This document shows positions 1 through 5,429 of a DNA stretch of 8,435 nucleotides, one piece after another. The translations under genes were made by a program, and so were the position numbers. The stretch's first letter is position 1. Each line of letters begins with the position of its first letter. This DNA comes from Rickettsia typhi (GTDB lineage Bacteria > Pseudomonadota > Alphaproteobacteria > Rickettsiales > UBA1997). The stretch covers positions 1 to 8,435 of the forward strand of contig CAMDAI010000048.1 in the NCBI GenBank assembly GCA_945888585.1, in the 5' to 3' direction. The notes below the pieces were generated by a model that saw only the letters and a program-made list of their open reading frames with translations, made no database searches and had not been told where the DNA came from.

Positions 1-1047
1 TCATTAATTGCCTTAATTCTTGAAGAAGGTGAAGATAAATCTAAATTAGATTCATACCAAGTAAAATCAGATTCTGCTCCTAGCAAAACTGAATCTAAAA
101 AAGAAGAAGCTGTGGTAGAAAAATCAGCTACAATTACAACCAGTTCCAATACTAATAATGCCAGCAATAATAAGATTGCTGCCAGCCCACTTGCCAAAAG
201 AATTGCTAAAGAAAATAATGTAAATCTTTCTGGAATTAGGGGCAGTGGCCCACATGGCAGAATAATTAAAGATGATGTTCTAAGCGCTAAATCATCCGGA
301 TCTATTTCAGTAGCAAATGGTGTAGTTAGCAGAAATTCTGAAGAATATAGCATTTCTAAAAATAGCAATGTAAGAAAAGTTATTGCCAGAAGATTACTTG
401 AATCTAAGCAAACCGTACCTCACTTTTATTTAAGTGTTGATCTAAAAATCGATAAATTATTAAATTTCCGTAGCGATTTAAATTCAGTTGTTGCTTTAGA
501 TGCATCTGGTAATCCAGCTTATAAGGTTTCAGTAAATGACTTAATAATCAAAGCTGTAGCTATGGCTCTTAAAAAAGTTCCGGAAGCAAACAGTACTTGG
601 ACTGATGAAGCAATTTTAATTTATAATAATGTGGATGTTTCGGTTGCCGTCGCAATCGATGGTGGTTTGATTACTCCAATTGTAAGAAATGCTGATCAAA
701 AAACTATTCCAGCAATTTCTCTTGAAATGAAACAATTAATTGCCAAAGCCAAAGCCGGCAAACTTCAACCTGAAGAATTCCAAGGTGGCGGATTTAGCAT
801 TTCTAACTTGGGAATGTTTGGAATCGATAGCTTCCAAGCCATTGTTAATCCTCCCCAAAGCTGTATTTTAGCAGTTGGAGCTGGAGTTAAAAAACCAGTT
901 ATTGAACATGATAAAATTGAAATTCGCGATGTCATGAATGTTACTTTATCAAGTGATCACAGATCGGTTGATGGTGCGGTTGGAGCTGAATTTTTACAAG
1001 CTCTCAGAAGATTTATAGAAAATCCAATCTTGATGTTAATTTCCTAA
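1..1047 (+). CDS. pdhC: Pyruvate dehydrogenase E2 (dihydrolipoamide acetyltransferase), 5' end missing
   Basis: E2 core of the pyruvate dehydrogenase complex, a cytoplasmic enzyme that transfers the acetyl group from lipoamide to CoA. The frame is open from base 1, so the true start lies outside the window; the GTG at 112 is internal. The first 12 visible residues (LIALILEEGED) are the end of an N-terminal lipoyl domain. A Lys/Ser/Asn-rich linker follows, then the peripheral subunit-binding domain at visible residues 59-95 (SPLAKRIAKE, GSGPHGRI), a second linker, and the catalytic domain from about 118 to 348. The catalytic motif DHRSVDGA contains the active-site His (codon 958-960) and Asp (970-972). 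DHRxVDGA favours pyruvate E2 over 2-oxoglutarate E2, which usually has DHRxIDG followed by a different sequence. The C-terminus is intact and ends MLIS. What is seen fits the family well; only the lipoyl domain count is unknown. Confidence 0.95.
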   Translation, partial: SLIALILEEGEDKSKLDSYQVKSDSAPSKTESKKEEAVVEKSATITTSSNTNNASNNKIAASPLAKRIAKENNVNLSGIRGSGPHGRIIKDDVLSAKSSGSISVANGVVSRNSEEYSISKNSNVRKVIARRLLESKQTVPHFYLSVDLKIDKLLNFRSDLNSVVALDASGNPAYKVSVNDLIIKAVAMALKKVPEANSTWTDEAILIYNNVDVSVAVAIDGGLITPIVRNADQKTIPAISLEMKQLIAKAKAGKLQPEEFQGGGFSISNLGMFGIDSFQAIVNPPQSCILAVGAGVKKPVIEHDKIEIRDVMNVTLSSDHRSVDGAVGAEFLQALRRFIENPILMLIS

Positions 1048-1050
1048 AAC

Positions 1051-1082
1051 TTTCAAAAAGAAAGGGGGGATTTCTCCCCCCT
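1051..1082 (-). terminator. GC-rich hairpin beside the pdhC stop, terminator-like on the minus strand
   Basis: A perfect 8-bp stem (AGGGGGGA 1063-1070, TCCCCCCT 1075-1082) with a 4-base loop lies 15 bases after the pdhC stop. Read on the minus strand the stem is followed by TTTCTTTTTG, the layout of an intrinsic terminator for leftward transcripts. Read on the plus strand no T-run follows (CACGTGAAATT), so there it would act mainly as a 3'-end protecting hairpin for pdhC mRNA. The run of six G is striking in such AT-rich DNA. Direction is inferred only from the T-tract. Confidence 0.55.
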
Positions 1083-1133
1083 CACGTGAAATTAATCACT
1101 CTTAGAAAATCACATAGGTGATAATCATTTGCT

Positions 1134-1181
1134 ACTAACCCAAAAGGGTTATTAGTGTTAAGCCATTATAGATAACACTAA
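1134..1181. repeat. Two adjacent inverted repeats with competing pairings
   Basis: The first hairpin is AACCC (1137-1141), loop AAAA, GGGTT (1146-1150). The second is a perfect 9-bp inverted repeat, TTAGTGTTA (1152-1160) with TAACACTAA (1173-1181), around a 12-base loop. The segment TTAGT (1152-1156) can pair either upstream with ACTAA at 1134-1138 or downstream with ACTAA at 1177-1181, so the two folds are partly exclusive. No ORF or T-run goes with it. The function is unknown; it may be part of an untranslated RNA or the pdhC 3' region. Confidence 0.5.
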
Positions 1182-1197
1182 CAAAGCTACTATAGGA

Positions 1198-1223
1198 ATA
1201 AATATCATATATTTATGTTTTTT
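1198..1223 (+). terminator. AT-only hairpin followed by six T, possible rightward terminator
   Basis: ATAAATAT (1198-1205), loop CAT, ATATTTAT (1209-1216) forms an 8-bp stem followed by G and TTTTTT (1218-1223). The position, about 150 bases after pdhC, fits a rightward terminator, but a stem made only of A-T pairs would be weak. The stronger candidate lies further right at 1272-1304. Confidence 0.35.
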
Positions 1224-1248
1224 GTTAATGTTGTTATAATAAAACGAC

Positions 1249-1265
1249 TATCACTCAAAGTGATA
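1249..1265. repeat. Short perfect inverted repeat in the pdhC-pstS gap
   Basis: TATCACT (1249-1255), CAA, AGTGATA (1259-1265) is a 7-bp stem with a 3-base loop. No T-run follows on the plus strand; the minus-strand side continues AGTCGTTTTATTA, so it could help leftward termination after the hairpin at 1272-1296. ATCAC/GTGAT words also occur at 1095, 1109 and 1118 in the same gap. Confidence 0.4.
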
Positions 1266-1271
1266 AATAAA

Positions 1272-1304
1272 CAATTATCTTCAAAACTGATAATTGAGTT
1301 TTTT
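1272..1304. terminator. Probable bidirectional intrinsic terminator between convergent pdhC and pstS
   Basis: A perfect 8-bp stem, CAATTATC (1272-1279) and GATAATTG (1289-1296), encloses a 9-base loop. On the plus strand it is followed by AG and TTTTTT (1299-1304). On the minus strand it is followed by TTTATTTATC. It sits 36 bases beyond the pstS stop (hairpin edge to stop) in a convergent gap, as expected of a shared terminator. The stem is AT-rich, so its strength is uncertain. Confidence 0.6.
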
Positions 1305-1331
1305 GAAAAATCTTCAAAAGCTTTAACACTA

Positions 1332-2381
1332 TCAAAGACTTCTCAAAACTGTGTCCCTCATCTTTTTAAATTCATCTTTACGCATAGGGATTAAACCTTT
1401 TTCTACCAAATAACCTTCTTCGCCAATAGCATCCTCGTTAATAATCTCATAGACAAATTCCTTCATTCCCGGAACTAAATTTATATGTTCTTTTTTTAAA
1501 TAGATAAAAAGCGGCCTGGAAACTGTATATTTTCCACTAATAATATTATCAAAATTAGGCATCACCCCATCTATTTTGATACCTCTAATAATACTACCAT
1601 TTTGCCTTAAAAAACCAAAGCCAAATATTCCTAAAGCATCTGGATTAGATTTTAATTTTTGTACAATCAGATTATCATTTTCTCCTGCTTCAATAAATTT
1701 ACCATCAGTTCTAATAATACGGCACATCCTTTTTAAATCTTTACTATTAGTATATTTTTTCTTGAATTCTGATATATCACTACAGGATTTTTCCATTACT
1801 AATTCAACAAAAGCATCTCTTGTTCCTGAGCTAGTTGGCGGACCATAAATTATAATTTCTTTATTAGGCAAAGATTTATCAATATCACTCCATTTATGAT
1901 AAGGATTTTTCACCAATTCCCCATTAAGCGGAATTTTATTTGCCAAAGCTAAAAACAATTGCTTCTTAGTTATAAGAAATTGTTTATTGATATTGCTAGA
2001 TTCAGCCAAAACTATACCATCATAACCAATTTTTATTTCAATGACTTGCTTAACATTATTCTCATTACATTTCTTAGTTTCGCTTTCTTCTATTCCTCTT
2101 GAAGCATTGACAAAATCAGGAAATTTTTCTCCAATGCCTAAGCAAAATAACTTAACACCCCCACCAGTTCCAGTAGCTTCAACCACCGGAGTTTTAAAAT
2201 CTCCACTCAAACCAAATTTTTCAGCAATCGTAGTAGCAAAAGGATAAACCGTTGAAGAGCCAACCATATGAATATGACTTCTAGCCATAGCATTTGGGCT
2301 TACAAAAAGAGTGACAGTGAAGATTGATGTTGTGACAAGAAAAGCTTTTTTTAAGAGCTCTTCCATTTGATGATAAATCAT
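1332..2381 (-). CDS. pstS: Phosphate ABC transporter substrate-binding protein PstS
   Basis: Periplasmic protein that captures phosphate and delivers it to the PstCAB importer. Residues 1-33 look like a Sec signal peptide: Lys11-Lys12, a hydrophobic core FLVTTSIFTVTLFV, and cleavage likely after AMA (31-33). There is no lipobox Cys, so the mature protein should be soluble. Phosphate-binding family motifs are present: GSSTVYPF (41-48), GTGGG (71-75), SRGIEESE (94-101) and GPPTSSGTRDAF (180-191), with the SGTRDAF loop typical of PstS. The length of 349 aa is normal for the family. The ATG at 2381 is used here; Met6 (ATG 2364-2366) would equally give a good signal peptide, and neither has a clear ribosome-binding site. 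It is the last gene of the leftward cluster but has its own promoter candidate at 2466-2493. PstC and PstA are not nearby; PstB lies about 2.2 kb upstream, separated by recO, miaA and tatB. Confidence 0.93.
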   Translation of the reverse strand: MIYHQMEELLKKAFLVTTSIFTVTLFVSPNAMARSHIHMVGSSTVYPFATTIAEKFGLSGDFKTPVVEATGTGGGVKLFCLGIGEKFPDFVNASRGIEESETKKCNENNVKQVIEIKIGYDGIVLAESSNINKQFLITKKQLFLALANKIPLNGELVKNPYHKWSDIDKSLPNKEIIIYGPPTSSGTRDAFVELVMEKSCSDISEFKKKYTNSKDLKRMCRIIRTDGKFIEAGENDNLIVQKLKSNPDALGIFGFGFLRQNGSIIRGIKIDGVMPNFDNIISGKYTVSRPLFIYLKKEHINLVPGMKEFVYEIINEDAIGEEGYLVEKGLIPMRKDEFKKMRDTVLRSL

Positions 2382-2428
2382 TTCTTAAAAAGATTTGCCA
2401 AAAAGAATGATAATGGTACTGCTCTAAA

Positions 2429-2452
2429 ATAAATCAACCGATAAACTAACCG
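2429..2452. repeat. Tandem 12-bp imperfect repeat in the pstS leader
   Basis: Two adjacent 12-base copies, ATAAATCAACCG (2429-2440) and ATAAACTAACCG (2441-2452), match at 10 of 12 positions. On the pstS-coding strand the repeated core is CGGTT followed by TTTAT. They lie just downstream of the predicted -10 box and about 50 bases before the pstS ATG. They could be a protein-binding direct repeat or an RNA leader element; they do not match the TGTCA-type Pho box. The function is inferred from position only. Confidence 0.45.
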
Positions 2453-2465
2453 GAAAGTTGCGGGC

Positions 2466-2493
2466 ATGATATTAACATGAAATAAGAAGTCAA
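2466..2493 (-). promoter_or_regulatory. Sigma-70-like promoter for pstS
   Basis: On the minus strand, TTGACT (2493-2488, 5 of 6 to consensus) is followed by a 16-base spacer and TATCAT (2471-2466, 5 of 6). It starts 4 bases after the recO stop codon. The transcript would begin near 2460 and have a leader of roughly 80 bases. This suggests pstS can be expressed separately from the recO-containing operon. Confidence 0.55.
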
Positions 2494-2496
2494 TAT

Positions 2497-3207
2497 TTAT
2501 ACCAAATTACGAATATTTAATCTTGGTCTTGGTAATTCCTTTGATTGATACAAATATTTAGAAATAAAAAACTCCGTTAAATCAAGCCCTGCAAGCAAAT
2601 CATTTTTATCTATTTCAGCCGAATCATTTACTAAAAAATTAGGTAATTTTAATAATTTATCATGATATTTTATACCAACTTCTCTTGAAACTGCCCTTCC
2701 TGATTTAGGAGAAACATAATATAAATCTTGATCAACTCCGGTTACAGCACAACTAGAGAGATCAATTCCATAACCTAAAATTTGTAATAATAAAATTTCA
2801 AATTCGATATATTGCTTTAAAAAAATCTCATCACTTAAAACCAAATTATTTTGTAATTCGAGTAATTTTTCAAATAAATCAGTAATAGATTCGCGCTCTA
2901 AAATATTAGATTCAATCAAACTAACAGCGGCATTTAAACAATTTAATTTTAATTGATTGGATAAAATTTCTGCCAAAAAAGATTTCATCAATTCCACTCG
3001 AAAAAATCCTAAATTATCACTATTTTTAGCTGTCCAAACAAATTCAACCAAATTACTAATTTGATAAATTGCACTATTTTTTTTACCTAAAGCTCCACGA
3101 ATAAAACCTGAATAGATGCCGTGTTCTTTTGAAAAAATTTTAACAATTACTGAACTTTCCCCATATTTTCTAACTGATAAAATAATACCCTGATCCTTGA
3201 TATTCAT
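2497..3207 (-). CDS. recO: DNA repair protein RecO
   Basis: Cytoplasmic recombination mediator of the RecFOR pathway: it binds single-stranded DNA and helps RecR load RecA at gaps. The N-terminal part (about 1-75) fits the RecO OB fold, opening IKDQGIILSVRKYGESS with the HGIYSGFIRGA segment at 29-39. The helical C-terminal part carries the alphaproteobacterial signature LGYGIDLSSCAVTG (144-157), then YVSPKSGRAVSREVG (164-178). At 236 aa it is full length. Its ATG (3207-3205) overlaps the miaA stop by one base (TAATG), which implies translational coupling to miaA. Only one Cys (153) is seen near the usual position, so there is no zinc cluster of the kind found in some RecO proteins. With RecJ in the same cluster it gives two RecF-pathway functions in this window. 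Confidence 0.93.
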   Translation of the reverse strand: MNIKDQGIILSVRKYGESSVIVKIFSKEHGIYSGFIRGALGKKNSAIYQISNLVEFVWTAKNSDNLGFFRVELMKSFLAEILSNQLKLNCLNAAVSLIESNILERESITDLFEKLLELQNNLVLSDEIFLKQYIEFEILLLQILGYGIDLSSCAVTGVDQDLYYVSPKSGRAVSREVGIKYHDKLLKLPNFLVNDSAEIDKNDLLAGLDLTEFFISKYLYQSKELPRPRLNIRNLV

Positions 3208-4127
3208 TACTTTAGAATATTTTCAATTATATCTGGAGAATTTTTATAATCTGCAATCTCATATTTTTCCCTAAATTGATTGCGAAACCAGGTTAATTGC
3301 CTTTTAGCATAATTTCTGGTTTTTTGACAAGCTCGACTTAAGGCTTCTTCTTTATCAATCAAACCCTTTAAATAATCTCTAATTTCAAAATAACCAATAG
3401 TTTTAGTAATTGGTAAATCATCTTTTGGACTTAATTTCATGAGCTCTTCAACTTCCTTTAAAGCGCCATTTTCAAACATCAAATTCAATCGCTCATTACA
3501 ATTTTGATATAATTTCTCTCTATCTGGATTTAAATTTATATGAATAAAATCTTCTTTTTTATAAAAAGGATTTTTATCTTGATTTTGCCACCAATGAAGA
3601 TTTTTTCCAGTTTGTTTTAAAACTTCCATTCTGCGTATAAGCCTTTGTGGATCAAGCTTTGAAAGTCTAATGTCCCCAACATCACCTAAATTAATTAAAT
3701 TTTTAATAAATTCATCTCTGTCTAATGTTTTATAAAACTCTCTAACCTCATCTTTAATCTCATCCGTTATCTCCGGAATTGAATTTATTCCATTAATCAA
3801 ACTTGAAATATAAAATCCGGTTCCGCCTGCAATTATAGGAACTTTTCCTGATTTTCTTGCTCTTCCAATTTCATCTCTTGCCAAATTCAACCAATCCATA
3901 ACTGAAGAAGTTTGATCGTAAGGTAGGATGGAATAAAGTACATGATCAAATGTTTTTATATCATCTGGACTGGGCTGAGAAGAAAGAATTGGCAATTCAT
4001 TATAAATTTGCATTGAATCTGCATTAATAATTATTGCATCAATTTTACTGGCTATTTTCTTAGCTAAATCTGATTTACCACTAGCAGTGGGCCCTGAAAT
4101 TATAAGGATTTTTTCCTTATGTATCAT
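3207..4127 (-). CDS. miaA: tRNA dimethylallyltransferase MiaA
   Basis: Transfers the dimethylallyl group from dimethylallyl diphosphate to N6 of A37 in tRNAs reading codons that begin with U, a cytoplasmic modification that improves decoding. Family motifs are in order: P-loop GPTASGKS (12-19), NADSMQIY (35-42) with the catalytic Asp37, GGTGFYISSLINGI (101-114), LDPQRLIRRMEV (158-169), KTIGYFEI and TRNYAKRQLTWFR (270-282). At 306 aa it is full length with all key residues visible. The ATG at 4127 lies inside the tatB end (11-base overlap), and its stop overlaps the recO start by one base, so tatB-miaA-recO is a tightly packed operon segment. No Shine-Dalgarno sequence is seen before the start, so translation probably depends on coupling to tatB. 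Confidence 0.95.
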   Translation of the reverse strand: MIHKEKILIISGPTASGKSDLAKKIASKIDAIIINADSMQIYNELPILSSQPSPDDIKTFDHVLYSILPYDQTSSVMDWLNLARDEIGRARKSGKVPIIAGGTGFYISSLINGINSIPEITDEIKDEVREFYKTLDRDEFIKNLINLGDVGDIRLSKLDPQRLIRRMEVLKQTGKNLHWWQNQDKNPFYKKEDFIHINLNPDREKLYQNCNERLNLMFENGALKEVEELMKLSPKDDLPITKTIGYFEIRDYLKGLIDKEEALSRACQKTRNYAKRQLTWFRNQFREKYEIADYKNSPDIIENILK

Positions 4128-4518
4128 CGGAATTTAAATTTTTATTGATTTGCTCATTATTAACTTGATTATGCTTAACAATTTCAGCCTTCAGATCTTC
4201 TTTTTTTAAATCACTACGTAACTCATCAACACCATAAACTTGGTGCTCTTCACCATAAATATCAACTATTGTGGTAACTTCTTTTTCTAATTTAATTTTC
4301 TCAGCAATCAATTCTTGTTCAATTTCCTGTCTGATTTCACCCAAACCCATCTCATCACCAACTGATTTTAATTCTTTTTTGCTCTCAGCAATAAATTGCT
4401 TAAATTTATAAACAAATCTTACAATATTGCGAGCCAGATCAGGAATATCCTTAGGACCAACCATAATCACCACAACTGCCAAAATTATTATAAATTCTAT
4501 AAATGAAATTCCAAACAT
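4117..4518 (-). CDS. tatB: Sec-independent protein translocase subunit TatB
   Basis: Inner-membrane component of the twin-arginine translocase, which with TatC recognises folded substrates bearing RR signal peptides. The protein opens with MFGISFIEFIIILAVVVIMV, a single membrane segment (about 5-20) with the conserved Glu8, then the Gly21-Pro22 hinge and an amphipathic helix (about 24-48). A charged, probably helical cytoplasmic tail follows. The 133-aa length, the MFxIxFxE start and Glu8 favour TatB over TatA. The tail has a non-repetitive block around 83-103 (IVDIYGEEHQVYGVDELRSD) followed by an Asn/Lys-rich end. tatA and tatC are absent from the window. The start at 4518 sits at the edge of an 11-bp inverted repeat (4518-4566) with no clear Shine-Dalgarno site. 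Confidence 0.88.
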   Translation of the reverse strand: MFGISFIEFIIILAVVVIMVGPKDIPDLARNIVRFVYKFKQFIAESKKELKSVGDEMGLGEIRQEIEQELIAEKIKLEKEVTTIVDIYGEEHQVYGVDELRSDLKKEDLKAEIVKHNQVNNEQINKNLNSDDT

Positions 4519-4566
4519 ATACTAAATCTAAATTATATTTCCAATATACTGAACTGATTTAGTATA
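4518..4566. repeat. Perfect 11-bp inverted repeat filling the pstB-tatB gap
   Basis: TATACTAAATC (4518-4528) pairs with GATTTAGTATA (4556-4566). Inside the 27-base loop a second stem forms: TATATT (4534-4539), TCC, AATATA (4543-4548). The repeat occupies the whole gap between the pstB stop (4568-4570) and the tatB ATG (4518-4516), and the outer arm includes the A of the tatB ATG. In RNA the fold would hold the tatB initiation region in a stem. No T-run follows, so it is not a standard terminator. It may be an RNA processing site, a translational control element or a dimeric operator. The exact TATAAT at 4537-4532 (minus strand) has no matching -35 box. Confidence 0.6.
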
Positions 4567-4567
4567 A

Positions 4568-5335
4568 TTATCCAAACCTTCCAGTTATATAATCTTGGGT
4601 TTGTTGATTTCTTGGATTAGTAAAAATTTGACTGGTCGCACCATATTCAACAATTTTTCCCATATTAAAAAATGCCGTCATATCAGAAACTCGAGCAGCT
4701 TGCTGCATTGAATGCGTAACAATAACGATGGTAAAATTTTCCTTTAGCTCATCAATTAATTCTTCAATTTTAGCCGTAGCAATCGGATCAAGGGCTGAAC
4801 AAGGTTCGTCCATTAAAATCACTTGCGGACTAATTGCAATGGTTCTGGCAATGCAAAGACGTTGTTGCTGACCACCAGATAAACCACTAGCCTGATCATT
4901 CAAGCGATCTTTTACCTCATCCCAAAGACCAGCCTTTTGTAAACTAGTTTCTACAATTTCATCAAGATGTTTTCTATTATCAAAAATTCCATGAATTCTA
5001 GGACCATATGCCACATTTTCATAAATGCTTTTAGGAAATGGATTAGGCTTTTGAAAAACCATTCCAACTTTTGATCTGAGCAAAACTACATCTAAATTAC
5101 GATCATAAATATCTTGATTATCAATAGTTATTAATCCTGAGATTTTACAAGATAAAATAGTATCATTCATACGATTAATACATCTAAGAAAAGATGATTT
5201 ACCGCATCCCGAAGGCCCAATTAAGGAGGTTACGCTATTTTCTTTAAAATTTAGATTAATTCCAAATAATGCCTGTTTTGATCCGTAAAATAAATCAACA
5301 TCTTTGGCCGATATTTTAACTTTTTTGTCAGTCAT
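4568..5335 (-). CDS. pstB: Phosphate ABC transporter ATP-binding protein PstB
   Basis: Cytoplasmic ATPase that drives phosphate import through PstC/PstA. All ABC motifs are intact: Walker A GPSGCGKS (40-47), Q-loop Gln95 in [16 protein letters not shown], signature LSGGQQQRL (152-160), Walker B VILMDEP (172-178) with catalytic Glu177, D-loop SALD (180-183) and switch His208 (VTHSMQQA). The [23 protein letters not shown] stretch and the [13 protein letters not shown] block are specific to PstB among ABC ATPases, and the 255-aa length is typical. A sigma-70-like promoter lies 32 bases upstream, so it need not depend on recJ transcription. phoU usually follows pstB, but here tatB follows, and the other Pst genes except pstS are not in the window. 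Confidence 0.95.
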   Translation of the reverse strand: MTDKKVKISAKDVDLFYGSKQALFGINLNFKENSVTSLIGPSGCGKSSFLRCINRMNDTILSCKISGLITIDNQDIYDRNLDVVLLRSKVGMVFQKPNPFPKSIYENVAYGPRIHGIFDNRKHLDEIVETSLQKAGLWDEVKDRLNDQASGLSGGQQQRLCIARTIAISPQVILMDEPCSALDPIATAKIEELIDELKENFTIVIVTHSMQQAARVSDMTAFFNMGKIVEYGATSQIFTNPRNQQTQDYITGRFG

Positions 5336-5366
5336 GTCAGTTATCTTATTTTGTAAATGGGCGGTA

Positions 5367-5394
5367 ACTATACTTTGCAGGTTTTTAAAATCAA
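5367..5394 (-). promoter_or_regulatory. Sigma-70-like promoter for pstB
   Basis: On the minus strand, TTGATT (5394-5389) is followed by a 16-base spacer and TATAGT (5372-5367, 5 of 6 to consensus). The transcript would start near 5360, giving a leader of about 25 bases before the pstB ATG. It lies in the 94-base gap after recJ. No strong terminator is seen in that gap, so read-through from recJ is also possible. Confidence 0.45.
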
Positions 5395-5429
5395 TTTTAC
5401 AGATTTAAACATTTTTAGAAAAATTCAAT

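Noticed and set aside
112..1047. GTG at 112 as the start of an E2 gene
   Set aside because: The frame is open to base 1 and the preceding residues match the end of a lipoyl domain, so the gene begins outside the window and the GTG is an internal Val codon.
1235..1240. TATAAT in the pdhC-pstS gap as a rightward promoter
   Set aside because: No acceptable -35 box lies 15-19 bases upstream and no gene follows on the plus strand before the terminator; such words are expected by chance in AT-rich DNA.
1576..1848. A 90-aa plus-strand ORF
   Set aside because: It lies wholly antisense to pstS, has no recognisable domain, and the minus-strand protein has all PstS motifs.
2041..2247. A 68-aa plus-strand ORF
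   Set aside because: It is also antisense to pstS, with no domain or ribosome-binding site; a shadow frame.
4532..4537. Exact minus-strand TATAAT as a tatB promoter
   Set aside because: No -35 element at 16-18 bases, and the transcript would start only about 7 bases before the ATG; the match also lies within an AT-only stem.
5411..5424. Palindrome ATTTTT-AG-AAAAAT after recJ as a terminator
   Set aside because: The two-base loop cannot close a full stem, the pairs are all A-T and no T-run follows in the leftward direction.
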